Assembly: GCF_025506355.1 (NCBI RefSeq)
Contig: NZ_JANZYP010000074.1
Span: 1-50,917, forward strand
Direction: 5' to 3'
Source of the DNA: Sphaerisporangium corydalis
Lineage (GTDB): Bacteria; Actinomycetota; Actinomycetes; Streptosporangiales; Streptosporangiaceae
DNA length: 50,917 nt
Under the pieces are notes generated by a model. It saw nothing but the letters and a program-made list of their open reading frames with translations, was not told the origin of the DNA and ran no database searches. Each line of letters opens with the position of its first letter. Position 1 is the first letter of the stretch. Positions 9,851-17,290 of the stretch are shown piece by piece. The position numbers and the translations under genes were made by a program.

Positions 9851-10483
9851 TCAGACGAGGCGCCGGGCGGTAGCCCAGCGAGACAGTTCGTGCCTGTTGG
9901 AGAGCTGAAGTTTGCGCAGGACGGAGGAGACGTGCGTCTCGACCGTCTTCACCGAGATGAACAGCTCCTTGGCGATCTCCTTGTACGCGTACCCGCGCGC
10001 GATCAGCCGCAGCACCTCGCGCTCGCGGGTGGTCAGCGAGTCCAGCTCGGGGTCGATGGACGGCGCCTCGGTGGAGGCGAAGGCGTCCAGCACGAACCCG
10101 GCCAGCCGCGGCGAGAAGACCGCGTCGCCCTCGGAGACCCGGACGATCGCGTCGGTCAGCTCCCTGCCGCTGATGGTCTTGGTGACGTACCCCCGCGCGC
10201 CGCCGCGGATGACGCCGATCACGTCCTCGGCCGCGTCGGAGACCGACAGCGCGAGGAAGCGGACCTGGGACCCCGAGCCGAGCACCCGGCGCAGCACCTC
10301 CTGGCCGCCGCCCCCGGGCATGTGGACGTCGAGGAGGATCACGTCCGGCTTGAGCGCCTCGATGGCCGTGACCGCCGACTCGACGTCCTCCGCCTCGCCG
10401 ACCACCTCGATCTGGGGGCCCAGCTCGGCGCGCACTCCCGACCGGAAGAGCCGGTGGTCGTCCACGATCAGTACCTTGACCAT
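9851..10483 (-). CDS. LuxR/NarL-type response regulator
   Basis: A 210-residue two-component response regulator. The receiver domain has acidic residues D8 and D9 and phospho-acceptor D52 in LLDVHMPG, followed by a switch Lys in VTKTISG. The C-terminal LuxR helix-turn-helix reads LTTREREVLRLIARGYAYKE then FISVKTVETHVSSVLRKLQL. The ATG is used because GAGGGAG lies seven bases upstream; a GTG one codon earlier is possible. It lies 37 bp downstream of its sensor kinase. By family and neighbours it should control the PspC/toastrack genes and itself, as in LiaFSR-like envelope stress systems. Confidence 0.95.
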   Translation of the reverse strand: MVKVLIVDDHRLFRSGVRAELGPQIEVVGEAEDVESAVTAIEALKPDVILLDVHMPGGGGQEVLRRVLGSGSQVRFLALSVSDAAEDVIGVIRGGARGYVTKTISGRELTDAIVRVSEGDAVFSPRLAGFVLDAFASTEAPSIDPELDSLTTREREVLRLIARGYAYKEIAKELFISVKTVETHVSSVLRKLQLSNRHELSRWATARRLV

Positions 10484-10520
10484 CACAGGGCTCCCTCAGA
10501 GCATCGGGGCAGGCCGTGGT

Positions 10521-11708
10521 TCACGACTGCTCCCGCTTTACCGTCAGCATTACTTCCGTCCCCTCGCCAGGTCCAGTCTTGACCCTGGCGCTTCCGCCGT
10601 GGCGCTCCATCCGGCCGATGATCGACTGGCGGATGCCCATGCGGTCGTCGGGGACGTCGTCCATGTCGAAGCCCTTGCCCCGGTCCCTGACGAACACGGT
10701 GACCTCGTCCGCCTCCACCTCCGCGTACACGGATATGACCGGCGCCTCAGCATATTTGGCCGCGTTCACCATCGCCTGCCGGGCGGCCTGCAGCAGGGCG
10801 CGCAGCCCGTCGTCCAGGTCGCAGTCACCGACGCAGACGATCTCGATCGGTATGCCGTGCTCGTCCTCGATCTCGGCGGCCACCCGGCGCACGGCCGCGG
10901 CCATCGACGCGTCGGCGTCCGCCTTGGGCTGGTACAGCCAGTTGCGGAGCTCGCGTTCCTGCGACCGGGCCAGCCGGGTGACCTCGAACGGATCGCCCGA
11001 GTTGCGCTGGATGAGCGTGAGGGTGTGCAGCACCGAGTCGTGGACGTGCGCGGCCATCTCGGCGCGCTCCTCCTGCCGGATGCGCTCCCGGCGCTCCTTC
11101 TGCAGTTCCTTCCACAGCCCGGTCAGCCAGGGCGCCGCGATCAGCGCGATGCCGCCGACCACGACAGCGGTGAACACCAGGCCGGGACGGGCCTCGGCGA
11201 GCTTGCCCTGGGCGGCCAGGAAGCCGATCGCGCCGGTGACCACCAGAAGGAGGCCGATGGCGGTGCGTATCCATGATCGCCGTACCTGGCGGACCGCGTC
11301 GGTCATCCAGCGCTGGCGGCGCCCGGGTTCCGCCTGCTGCCACAGGATCAGGGTGCCGATGCCGCCCACGGCGATCGACCAGGTGCCGACGCCGCCGGTC
11401 GACGCGCCGGTGATCCAGCCGAACGCCGTCAGCGCCATGCCGAGCGCGCCGTACGCGGCGGCCTGGCCCCAGTCGCGACCGGGCGGCTCCCCCTCGTACT
11501 GTTCGCGCGGAGTGAACATCCACAGGGCGGCGTAGGCGAGGACGCCCAGCCCGTCCAGGACACTGAGCAGCACGAAGGCCAGTCGCAGCACGACCGGGTC
11601 GAGCCGTAACTGGGCGGCGGCGCCTTGGGCGACGCCCGCCACGAGCCGGCCTTTCATGGGCCGGACCATGCGCGGGTACGCCTCGGGAATGGTGGGGGTC
11701 TCAGACAT
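10521..11708 (-). CDS. PspC-domain sensor histidine kinase (HisKA_3 type)
   Basis: A 395-residue membrane kinase. An N-terminal PspC domain (about residues 12-68, MVRPMKGRLVAGVAQGAAAQ) is fused to four to five membrane helices (about 85-195). A HisKA_3 dimerisation helix follows with H223 in HVHDSVLHTL, then a HATPase_c domain (N box QAMVNAAKYAEA, G box VRDRGKGFD and GMGIRQ-like DDRMGIRQSIIGRM). This is the actinobacterial kinase class paired with LuxR response regulators and divergent PspC genes. The stimulus is probably membrane or cell-wall stress. Start: ATG of MSETPTIPEAYPR; the longer frame lacks a ribosome-binding site. Confidence 0.95.
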   Translation of the reverse strand: MSETPTIPEAYPRMVRPMKGRLVAGVAQGAAAQLRLDPVVLRLAFVLLSVLDGLGVLAYAALWMFTPREQYEGEPPGRDWGQAAAYGALGMALTAFGWITGASTGGVGTWSIAVGGIGTLILWQQAEPGRRQRWMTDAVRQVRRSWIRTAIGLLLVVTGAIGFLAAQGKLAEARPGLVFTAVVVGGIALIAAPWLTGLWKELQKERRERIRQEERAEMAAHVHDSVLHTLTLIQRNSGDPFEVTRLARSQERELRNWLYQPKADADASMAAAVRRVAAEIEDEHGIPIEIVCVGDCDLDDGLRALLQAARQAMVNAAKYAEAPVISVYAEVEADEVTVFVRDRGKGFDMDDVPDDRMGIRQSIIGRMERHGGSARVKTGPGEGTEVMLTVKREQS

Positions 11709-11755
11709 CTCCCGAGCATCGTCACACGTCGAGGGCCCTCCGTGCATCAGGGCGC

Positions 11756-11796
11756 CCCCTGACTCCTCCCCTGAGGGCTCGGGGACGAGTCAGGGG
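11756..11796. promoter_or_regulatory. 10-bp inverted repeat in the divergent PspC promoter region
   Basis: CCCCTGACTC and GAGTCAGGGG are perfect inverted arms around a 21-bp spacer that itself contains TCCCC/GGGGA. The site lies midway between the start codons of the PspC kinase and the PspC/toastrack gene, 132 bp apart. It is the best candidate in the gap for binding of the adjacent response regulator. Confidence 0.6.
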
Positions 11797-11840
11797 TGTC
11801 CCGGATGGTGAGCGGGCGGTCGTCCGGCCACGATGGACCC

Positions 11841-13646
11841 ATGACCGAAGCAGGCATTCCCGACACGACGCAGGAGCCAGGTAGCTTCGCACCCGTGGAC
11901 GAAGAGCGTGTGCTCAAGCGCAGTGACGAGGGACGCATGCTCACCGGCGTGTGCGCCGGGCTCGGCCGGTACACGGGGATGGACCCCGTGATCTTCCGGG
12001 TGGGCTTCGCCGCGCTCGTCGTCGGCTCCGGCATCGGCATCATGCTGTACGTCGGGGCGTTCCTGCTGATGAGGAGCCCGAACGGCGGGCCGGGGTACGC
12101 CGAGCAGTGGAGCCGCAGGGTCTTCGACACCGAGACCGTGATGGCGCTGCTGGCCGCGATCTTCGCGCTCGGGCTGATCATCAACCTGGCGGCCGACGGC
12201 ATCAGCACCTCGACGGTCGTCGTCGGCACGCTGCTGGCGATCGCGCTCCTCGCGGCGCACGCCCGTGGCGTCGACCTGCTGGGCCTGGCGAGGACCCTGC
12301 CCGAGCGGGCCAGGGGACGGCGCGGCACCCGGCCGGTCCCCGAGCAGTGGGCGGGCTACCCGCCGGGCGCCCGCCCCTTCTCCCCTCTGCGCGACACTCC
12401 CGCCGGCCCCTTCGCCGACGCGAGGCCGGACGGCATGCCGGCCGCGGCCGCCGAGACCGTCACCGGCCCGAACGCGGGAGCGGCACCGGTCCAGGAGACG
12501 TGGGCGGGGGCGGTGCCGCTCGCCGATCGGGCACCGGACGCGGGGCCGGTGACCGAGCGCGCCACGGGGGCCGTGACCGAGCAGGTCGCGGACGCGGCGC
12601 CGGTCAGGGACGGGGGCACGGTGCCGGGCGCGGTGCCGGGCGCGGTCCCAGGGGTTTCAGGGGTTCCGGTGGCGGACGTACCCGTCGCGGACGCTCCCGT
12701 CGCGGGGGCGGGGAGCGGCGCGGAGGCGCCGGCGGGGGCCGGCGTCGCGCAGGAGTACCGCCGCCTGGCCGACCTCGCCAGGGAGGCGCGCGGCGCCTCG
12801 CCCGAGTCGGCGGGACCGCCTCGCGTGGCGCCCGGGGGCGCGGTCTCCTCGCGCTACGGGCCGGTGCGCCGCAGTGGCACGGGATCCGGTTCGACCGGGT
12901 TCGACTCGTCGGGCGAGCCCTTCGCCCCGCACGGGCCGTACAGCCGGTACACGCCGTCCCGCGCCTACGAGCCCCACGACTGGGGCTACGGCAGGGGAGG
13001 CGCGGGCGCCGCCCGCGCGGCCCGTCCCAAACGGCCGAAGTCCTACGTGGGCGCGGTCACGATGTTCGTCGCGCTCCTGACCGGGGGGATCATGTTCGCC
13101 GCGCAGTCACCCTCAGGGACGCCCGGAAACCTGCCGTTGATCGGCGGGGTGGTTCTGATCACGATCGGCGCGGGCCTGCTCGTCACGACCTGGTTCGGCC
13201 GGGGCGCGGGGCTGGTGGCGACAGGCACGATCATGTCTCTTCTTCTGGTGGCGGGGTCGACGGTGAACGGTATTCCGAGAAAGATCGGCAGCTACACGTG
13301 GGAGCCGCTGGACAGCTCCCAGACCATCCGCTCGTACTCCGTGGGCATCGGGGACGGAACGCTCGACCTGACGGGCACCAAGCTCGTGCCCGGGTCGCGC
13401 ACCCGGTTCGACGCCTCGGTGTCCATCGGCGAACTCAAGATCATCGTGCCGCGCACGGCCCGGGTGGAGGTGTTCGGGTACACCAGGCTGGGCGACGTGA
13501 AGATCGAGCACACCGTCCAGGGTGGCGCGGACGTCCACCACGACAAGGTCCTCGAACCGGACGTCGCCTCCTCCGGGAGCACGCCCGTGATCGAGCTGCA
13601 CGTCAAGGCGGGCATCGGCGACGTGGAGGTGAACCGTGCGGCATAG
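11841..13646 (+). CDS. PspC- and toastrack (LiaF-like C-terminal) domain membrane protein
   Basis: A 601-residue protein. The PspC domain is at about residues 25-85 (KRSDEGRMLTGVCAGLGRYT), followed by two membrane helices. Then comes a long Ala/Pro/Val/Gly-rich linker (about 160-390) with short repeats such as GAVPGAVPG and PVADVPVADAPVAG, and three more helices. The C-terminal beta-rich domain (TRFDASVSIGELKIIVPRTA, GDVKIEHTVQGGADV) matches the LiaF/DUF2154 toastrack fold. Such proteins sense or buffer envelope stress and often inhibit the neighbouring kinase. It is divergent from the kinase and overlaps the next small gene by 11 bp. Confidence 0.9.
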   Translation: MTEAGIPDTTQEPGSFAPVDEERVLKRSDEGRMLTGVCAGLGRYTGMDPVIFRVGFAALVVGSGIGIMLYVGAFLLMRSPNGGPGYAEQWSRRVFDTETVMALLAAIFALGLIINLAADGISTSTVVVGTLLAIALLAAHARGVDLLGLARTLPERARGRRGTRPVPEQWAGYPPGARPFSPLRDTPAGPFADARPDGMPAAAAETVTGPNAGAAPVQETWAGAVPLADRAPDAGPVTERATGAVTEQVADAAPVRDGGTVPGAVPGAVPGVSGVPVADVPVADAPVAGAGSGAEAPAGAGVAQEYRRLADLAREARGASPESAGPPRVAPGGAVSSRYGPVRRSGTGSGSTGFDSSGEPFAPHGPYSRYTPSRAYEPHDWGYGRGGAGAARAARPKRPKSYVGAVTMFVALLTGGIMFAAQSPSGTPGNLPLIGGVVLITIGAGLLVTTWFGRGAGLVATGTIMSLLLVAGSTVNGIPRKIGSYTWEPLDSSQTIRSYSVGIGDGTLDLTGTKLVPGSRTRFDASVSIGELKIIVPRTARVEVFGYTRLGDVKIEHTVQGGADVHHDKVLEPDVASSGSTPVIELHVKAGIGDVEVNRAA

Positions 13647-13812
13647 GACGGACTGGCTGTCGCTGCTCGCGGGCCTGCTGTTCATCGGCATCGGCATCCG
13701 CTACCTGGTCCGGCCCGAGCCGGACACGCTGATCATGGCCCTGGTCCTGGTCTTCGGGATCGGCTTCGCCGGATTCGTCGGCATCATCGCCAAGGCCGTA
13801 CGCAAACGCTGA
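13636..13812 (+). CDS. 58-residue two-helix membrane protein
   Basis: A small gene starting at GTG with GGAGGTG in good position, overlapping the end of the PspC/toastrack gene by 11 bp. It encodes MRHRTDWLSLLAGLLFIGIG, then a short polar turn (RYLVRPEPD), then a second helix (LIMALVLVFGIGFAGFVGII) and a basic tail AKAVRKR. Two membrane segments, strong ribosome-binding site, high third-position GC and tight coupling make it a real gene. The function is unknown; the position suggests a small partner or modulator of the PspC system. Confidence 0.85.
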   Translation: MRHRTDWLSLLAGLLFIGIGIRYLVRPEPDTLIMALVLVFGIGFAGFVGIIAKAVRKR

Positions 13813-13814
13813 CC

Positions 13815-13839
13815 CGGGCCGGCGGGATCACCCGGCCCG
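13815..13839 (+). terminator. Hairpin after the PspC operon
   Basis: CGGGCCGG and CCGGCCCG form an 8-bp stem with a 9-nt loop, starting three bases after the stop codon of the 58-residue gene and ending two bases before the first CGNR operator. Confidence 0.6.
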
Positions 13840-13840
13840 C

Positions 13841-13874
13841 TTCTAACGGCAGTGCGATGGAAATGGCGTTAGAA
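13841..13874. promoter_or_regulatory. CGNR operator copy 1, overlapping the regulator's promoter
   Basis: TTCTAACGG, 16 bp spacer, GCGTTAGAA: an inverted repeat with 25 bp between half-site starts. The right half-site overlaps TAGAAT (13870-13875), a good -10 hexamer placed so that transcription would start at or near the regulator's ATG (leaderless). This fits autorepression. Copies 2 and 3 have the same arms and spacing. Confidence 0.8.
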
Positions 13875-13881
13875 TGGCGTG

Positions 13882-14469
13882 ATGTCCGACCCCTTGGCCC
13901 TGCGGTTCACCCAGACCGTCCGCGCGAGCCGCGACGGGCCCGCCGACGCCCTCGCCGACACGGCCGGCCTGGCCGCCTGGGTCGCCGCCAACGCCGGGGA
14001 CCTCGGCGTGGACGCCGCCACGTTCACCCCTAGCGAGTCCCTGCGCGAGGAGGTCGTCGCGCTCCGCCAGGCCGTACGGGCACTGTTCGCCAGGGCGGTC
14101 GCCCCCGGAGAGCCCAGTTCGGCCGACGCGGCCCGCCTCCCGAGGTTCACCGAGGCGCTCGCCGCCGTGAACGCGACGGCGATGGCCGTCCCGACGGCCC
14201 CGCGGCTCGACTGGCCGGCGGACTCGGGCCCGGTGGCGACGAGCGAGCCGGCCGTCGCGGTGAGCGGGTCGGCGCGGCTGCGTGCGGCGCTGGCTTCGGC
14301 GGCGGTGGAGTTCCTGGCCGGCCCCGACCGGGAGCGGCTGCGGGCCTGCCCGGCGCCGCGCTGCGTCATCTATTTCGTCAAGGAGCACACCCGGCAGGAG
14401 TGGTGCTCGGTCACCTGCGGCAACCGGGCACGCGCCGCCCGCCACTACCGGCAGCACCGCGCCGGCTGA
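13882..14469 (+). CDS. CGNR zinc-finger (ABATE domain) transcriptional regulator
   Basis: A 195-residue regulator. The N-terminal ABATE domain (about residues 5-140) is a putative ligand-binding stress domain. The C-terminal CGNR zinc finger has C156, C161, C175 and C179 (CPAPRC...WCSVTCGNR) followed by a basic helix RARAARHYRQHRAG that should contact DNA. No Shine-Dalgarno is seen, but a -10 element ends seven bases before the ATG, so the mRNA is probably leaderless. Family members are poorly characterised. The three matching inverted repeats around it are the likely binding sites, and the VOC/oxidoreductase genes downstream the likely targets. Confidence 0.9.
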   Translation: MSDPLALRFTQTVRASRDGPADALADTAGLAAWVAANAGDLGVDAATFTPSESLREEVVALRQAVRALFARAVAPGEPSSADAARLPRFTEALAAVNATAMAVPTAPRLDWPADSGPVATSEPAVAVSGSARLRAALASAAVEFLAGPDRERLRACPAPRCVIYFVKEHTRQEWCSVTCGNRARAARHYRQHRAG

Positions 14470-14533
14470 CCCCTCCCCCGGCGGTCCGATCCCACCAGCC
14501 TGCCGCCGATCCGGACCCGCCGCCCCACAGAAC

Positions 14534-14567
14534 TTCTAACGGATTGATTCGGAGCCACCCGTTAGGT
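14534..14567. promoter_or_regulatory. CGNR operator copy 2
   Basis: TTCTAACGG, 16 bp spacer, CCGTTAGGT: same architecture as copy 1. The left half-site is identical and the right half-site has 7 of 9 bases of the ideal complement. It lies 49 bp upstream of copy 3 in the gap before the VOC gene. Confidence 0.75.
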
Positions 14568-14582
14568 TAAGCTCGCCAGGAG

Positions 14583-14616
14583 TTCTAACGGACCATCGGC
14601 CTTGATTCCGTTATAA
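14583..14616. promoter_or_regulatory. CGNR operator copy 3, overlapping the VOC promoter
   Basis: TTCTAACGG, 16 bp spacer, CCGTTATAA. The left half-site is identical to copies 1 and 2; the right half-site has 8 of 9 bases of the ideal. Its right arm contains TATAAG (14612-14617), a likely -10 element that would start transcription about 15 bases before the VOC ATG. Binding here would block the promoter. Confidence 0.78.
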
Positions 14617-14638
14617 GTGAGTGGCGAAGGGTGGCGGC

Positions 14639-15082
14639 ATGGCTTTCCAGATCGGGCACGTCGGCCTCAATGTGACCGACCTCGACCAGAGCAAGCGGTT
14701 CTACCAGCGCGTCTTCGGCTTCGCCGTCCACCACGAGTCGGCGGACGGCGACCGCCGGTACGCCTCCCTCGGGTACGACGGCGCCACCATGGTGACCCTC
14801 TGGCAGCAGAGCGAGGGCCGCTTCTCCGGCGCCGTGCCCGGCCTGCACCACTTCGCGTTCCGCGTCGCCGACCTGGACGCCGTACGGCGGGCCGAGGCCA
14901 CGCTCAAGGAGATCGGCGTCGAGTTCGCCTACGAGGGCATCGTCCCGCACGGGAAGGACCGGACCTCCGGCGGCGTCTTCTTCACCGACCCCGACGGCAT
15001 CCGGGTGGAGATCTTCGCCCCCTCCGGCGCCGAGTCGCTCACGGCGCCGGTGAGCGACGCCCCGACCTGCGGGTTCTTCTGA
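14639..15082 (+). CDS. VOC (glyoxalase-fold) protein of the CGNR regulon
   Basis: A 147-residue VOC protein with two beta-alpha-beta-beta-beta modules. Plausible metal ligands are H7 (IGHVGLNV), H70 or H71 (LHHFAFRV) and E124 (VEIFAP). The FFTDPDGIRVEIF ending is typical of glyoxalase or ring-cleavage dioxygenase type members. GAAGG lies before the ATG; a GTG six codons upstream is possible. The stop shares one base with the next start (TGATG). It sits directly behind two operator copies, so it is probably the first gene of the regulated operon. Substrate unknown. Confidence 0.88.
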   Translation: MAFQIGHVGLNVTDLDQSKRFYQRVFGFAVHHESADGDRRYASLGYDGATMVTLWQQSEGRFSGAVPGLHHFAFRVADLDAVRRAEATLKEIGVEFAYEGIVPHGKDRTSGGVFFTDPDGIRVEIFAPSGAESLTAPVSDAPTCGFF

Positions 15083-15945
15083 TGGAGCACCCAGGGGAGG
15101 CCCTGCTGCAACGCCGCGCCGGGATGACCAGGCCGCTCGGCTCGGCCCGCGCGCGAGCGGAGATCCCTCCCGTGGCGGCCGAGTTCCTGCGGGCCCAGCG
15201 CATGCTGGTCATCGGCGCCCCCGGCGACGGGGGCAGGGTCTGGGCGGGCGCCCTCACCGGGCCCGAGGGGTTCGCCGACCCGATCGGCGAGCGCACGATC
15301 GCCATCGCCGCCCTGCCCGGCGCGCCGCTCGCGGGCCTGTTCGAGGAGGACCACGACATCGGGATCCTGGCCATCGAGCCCGCGACCCGCCGCCGCATGC
15401 GGGTGAACGGCCGGGCGCGCCGCGACGGCGACCGCCTGCTCGTCCACACCGAGCAGGTCTACTCCAACTGCCCGAAGTACATCCAGAGGCGCGAGCCGTC
15501 CACCGGCGGCGCGGCGGCCGGGGGCGAGGTCACGACGGGGACCGCCCTCACCCAGGCCCAGCGCAACTGGATCCGCGAGGCGGACACGTTCTTCGTCGCC
15601 ACCCACGTGGACGGCGCTGGCACCGACGTCTCCCATCGTGGCGGGAACCCGGGGTTCGTCCGGGTCACCGGCGAGCGGCGCCTGGAGTGGCCGGAGTACC
15701 CCGGCAACTTCATGTTCATGACCCTCGGGAACCTGCTGCTCAACCCCGCCTGCGGTCTGCTGTTCCCCGACTGGGAGAACGGCCGGGGCCTGCACCTCAC
15801 CGGCCGCGCGGAGATCGGCGGCGACGGGGTGACGTTCGACGTGGACGAGGTCGTCGAGGTGGCCGGAGAGCTGCCGGCGCACTGGCGGTTCCTGGAGTTC
15901 TCGCCGGTCAACCCGCCGGTGGATCGCTCGCGCGAGGTTTCGTAG
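15082..15945 (+). CDS. Pyridoxamine 5'-phosphate oxidase-fold, FMN-binding family protein
   Basis: A 287-residue protein with the split-barrel flavin-binding fold. Recognisable features are AEFLRAQRMLVIGAPGDGG near the N-terminus, a middle QVYSNCPKYIQRR motif (about residues 127-139), and a second barrel half with ADTFFVATHVDG and NPGFVRV. The YSNCPKYIQ signature marks the large PNPOx-like group of uncharacterised flavin or F420 enzymes rather than true PdxH. It is translationally coupled to the VOC gene. Role in this operon: possibly redox chemistry on the same small substrate (inference). Confidence 0.82.
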   Translation: MEHPGEALLQRRAGMTRPLGSARARAEIPPVAAEFLRAQRMLVIGAPGDGGRVWAGALTGPEGFADPIGERTIAIAALPGAPLAGLFEEDHDIGILAIEPATRRRMRVNGRARRDGDRLLVHTEQVYSNCPKYIQRREPSTGGAAAGGEVTTGTALTQAQRNWIREADTFFVATHVDGAGTDVSHRGGNPGFVRVTGERRLEWPEYPGNFMFMTLGNLLLNPACGLLFPDWENGRGLHLTGRAEIGGDGVTFDVDEVVEVAGELPAHWRFLEFSPVNPPVDRSREVS

Positions 15946-16067
15946 CGCGCCCGGACCGGTATCGATCTTCCTGGGGGACGTTCGCCCACGCACCTGGACC
16001 GGTGTCGGTCCCCGGCGGGATTCCGTCCCGCGCCCGGACCGATACCGATACCGATACCGATACCGAG
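15946..16067 (+). repeat. Degenerate 42-bp repeats ending in an ACCGAT hexanucleotide array
   Basis: The 135-bp gap before the DUF1348 gene holds three related segments (starting near 15946, 15988 and 16029). Each contains a CGCRCCYGGACCG-type core followed by GATATC-like or GRTRYCGRT sequence. The third runs into four perfect ACCGAT units plus ACCGAG (16038-16067). The array ends at the ribosome-binding site (GAGGAAAGGGA), 13 bases before the ATG. Confidence 0.75.
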
Positions 16068-16080
16068 GAAAGGGATCTCC

Positions 16081-16533
16081 ATGGCACCGCCGGTACCACC
16101 GTTCACGGAGGACACCGCACGGGTGAAGGTCCAGGGGGCCGAGGACGCGTGGAACACCCGCGACCCGCACCACGTGGCCCTCGCCTACACGCCCGGCTCG
16201 GTCTGGCGCAACCGGTCGGAGTTCGTGACCGGGCGCGACCAGATCACCGAGTTCCTCACCCGCAAGTGGGCCAAGGAGCTCGACTACGCGCTGCGCAAGG
16301 AGCTGTGGGCCTTCACCGGCGACCACATCGCGGTGCGTTTCCAGTACGAGTGCCGCGACCTCGACGGCCAGTGGTGGCGCAGCTACGGCAACGAGCTGTG
16401 GGAGTTCGACGAGGACGGCCTGATGCGGCGGCGCGAGGCCAGCATCAACGACCTGCCGATCGACGAGCGCGATCGGCGGATCTTCGGATCACGCCCCCGC
16501 GAGGAGCACGGCGTCCCGTTCCCCCTCGCGTGA
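16081..16533 (+). CDS. DUF1348 (NTF2/SnoaL-like) protein
   Basis: A 150-residue single-domain protein of the nuclear transport factor 2-like DUF1348 group. Diagnostic stretches are [24 protein letters not shown] sequence at residues 19-38, [16 protein letters not shown], and [20 protein letters not shown]. It ends with [19 protein letters not shown]. The cone-shaped fold usually binds small hydrophobic ligands, but no function is established for DUF1348. GAGGAAAGG precedes the ATG. It lies between the VOC/PNPOx pair and the molybdenum hydroxylase genes on the same strand. Confidence 0.9.
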   Translation: MAPPVPPFTEDTARVKVQGAEDAWNTRDPHHVALAYTPGSVWRNRSEFVTGRDQITEFLTRKWAKELDYALRKELWAFTGDHIAVRFQYECRDLDGQWWRSYGNELWEFDEDGLMRRREASINDLPIDERDRRIFGSRPREEHGVPFPLA

Positions 16534-16611
16534 CGGGCCCGGCGGGCGTGGGTCCGGCGAGACGGGTGGGGTGCGGGAGGTCTCCGGCGCGTGTTCTGCC
16601 GCCACGGGGGG

Positions 16612-16639
16612 TTGACCCGGCCGACCAGGGGCGTACTTT
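16612..16639 (+). promoter_or_regulatory. Probable promoter of the molybdenum hydroxylase operon
   Basis: TTGACC and TACTTT are separated by 16 bp, a fair match to the primary sigma factor consensus. Transcription would start near 16646, leaving a leader of about 155 nt before the 2Fe-2S subunit gene. The leader contains CTGGTCGT repeated three times (16738-16761). Confidence 0.55.
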
Positions 16640-16651
16640 CGCATTTGTCGG

Positions 16652-16685
16652 TTCTCACTCCATCCACTCCACTCACCGTTAGTGC
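16652..16685. promoter_or_regulatory. Degenerate fourth copy of the CGNR operator
   Basis: TTCTCACTC, 16 bp spacer, CCGTTAGTG. The left arm has 6 of 9 and the right arm 7 of 9 bases of the motif seen in copies 1-3, and the spacing between half-sites is exactly the same. It begins about six bases downstream of the predicted transcription start, a normal repressor position. The call is weaker than for the other copies. Confidence 0.4.
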
Positions 16686-16801
16686 GCTCGCCACATCACC
16701 GTCACCCTGCCGGAGGTCACCTCCAACGAGGTCCGCACTGGTCGTCTGGTCGTCTGGTCGGCGCACGGCCATAGCTGCCAGCCTGCGCGCATGGAGGGCC
16801 A

Positions 16802-17290
16802 ATGACCCGTATCACCGTCACCGTCGACGGCGTCACGTACGAGGAGGAGGTGGAGCCACGCCTGCTCCTCGTCCATCTCCTCCGTGAACGACTGGGCAAG
16901 ACGGGCACACCGATCGGCTGCGACACCAGCAACTGCGGCGCCTGCACGGTCATGCTGGACGGCACCAGCGTGAAGAGCTGCTCCGTGCTCGCCGTCCAGG
17001 CCGACGAGGGCGACGTCCTCACCGTCGAGGGCCTGGCGGGCGGCGGTGGATGGCACCCCATGCAGCGGGCCTTCCACGAGGAGCACGCGCTCCAGTGCGG
17101 CTACTGCACCCCCGGCATGATCATGGCCGCCATCGACCTGCTGAAGGACGACCCCGACCCCTCCGACGAGGCGATCCGGCACGGCCTGGAGGGCAACCTG
17201 TGCCGGTGCACCGGCTACTGCAACATCGTCAGGGCCGTACGGCGCGGCGCGGCCGAGATGAGCGGCCACCAGGAGGTGACCGCGTCGTGA
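16802..17290 (+). CDS. Molybdenum hydroxylase small subunit, 2 x [2Fe-2S] (CoxS-like)
   Basis: A 162-residue iron-sulfur subunit of the xanthine dehydrogenase/CO dehydrogenase family. The plant-type cluster is held by C40, C45, C48 and C60 ([11 protein letters not shown]). The second, helical cluster is held by C99, C102, C134 and C136 ([18 protein letters not shown]). It passes electrons from the molybdenum site to FAD. GGAGG lies just before the ATG. GTGA overlap couples it to the large subunit. Gene order small-large-medium is seen in several actinobacterial hydroxylases. Confidence 0.95.
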   Translation: MTRITVTVDGVTYEEEVEPRLLLVHLLRERLGKTGTPIGCDTSNCGACTVMLDGTSVKSCSVLAVQADEGDVLTVEGLAGGGGWHPMQRAFHEEHALQCGYCTPGMIMAAIDLLKDDPDPSDEAIRHGLEGNLCRCTGYCNIVRAVRRGAAEMSGHQEVTAS

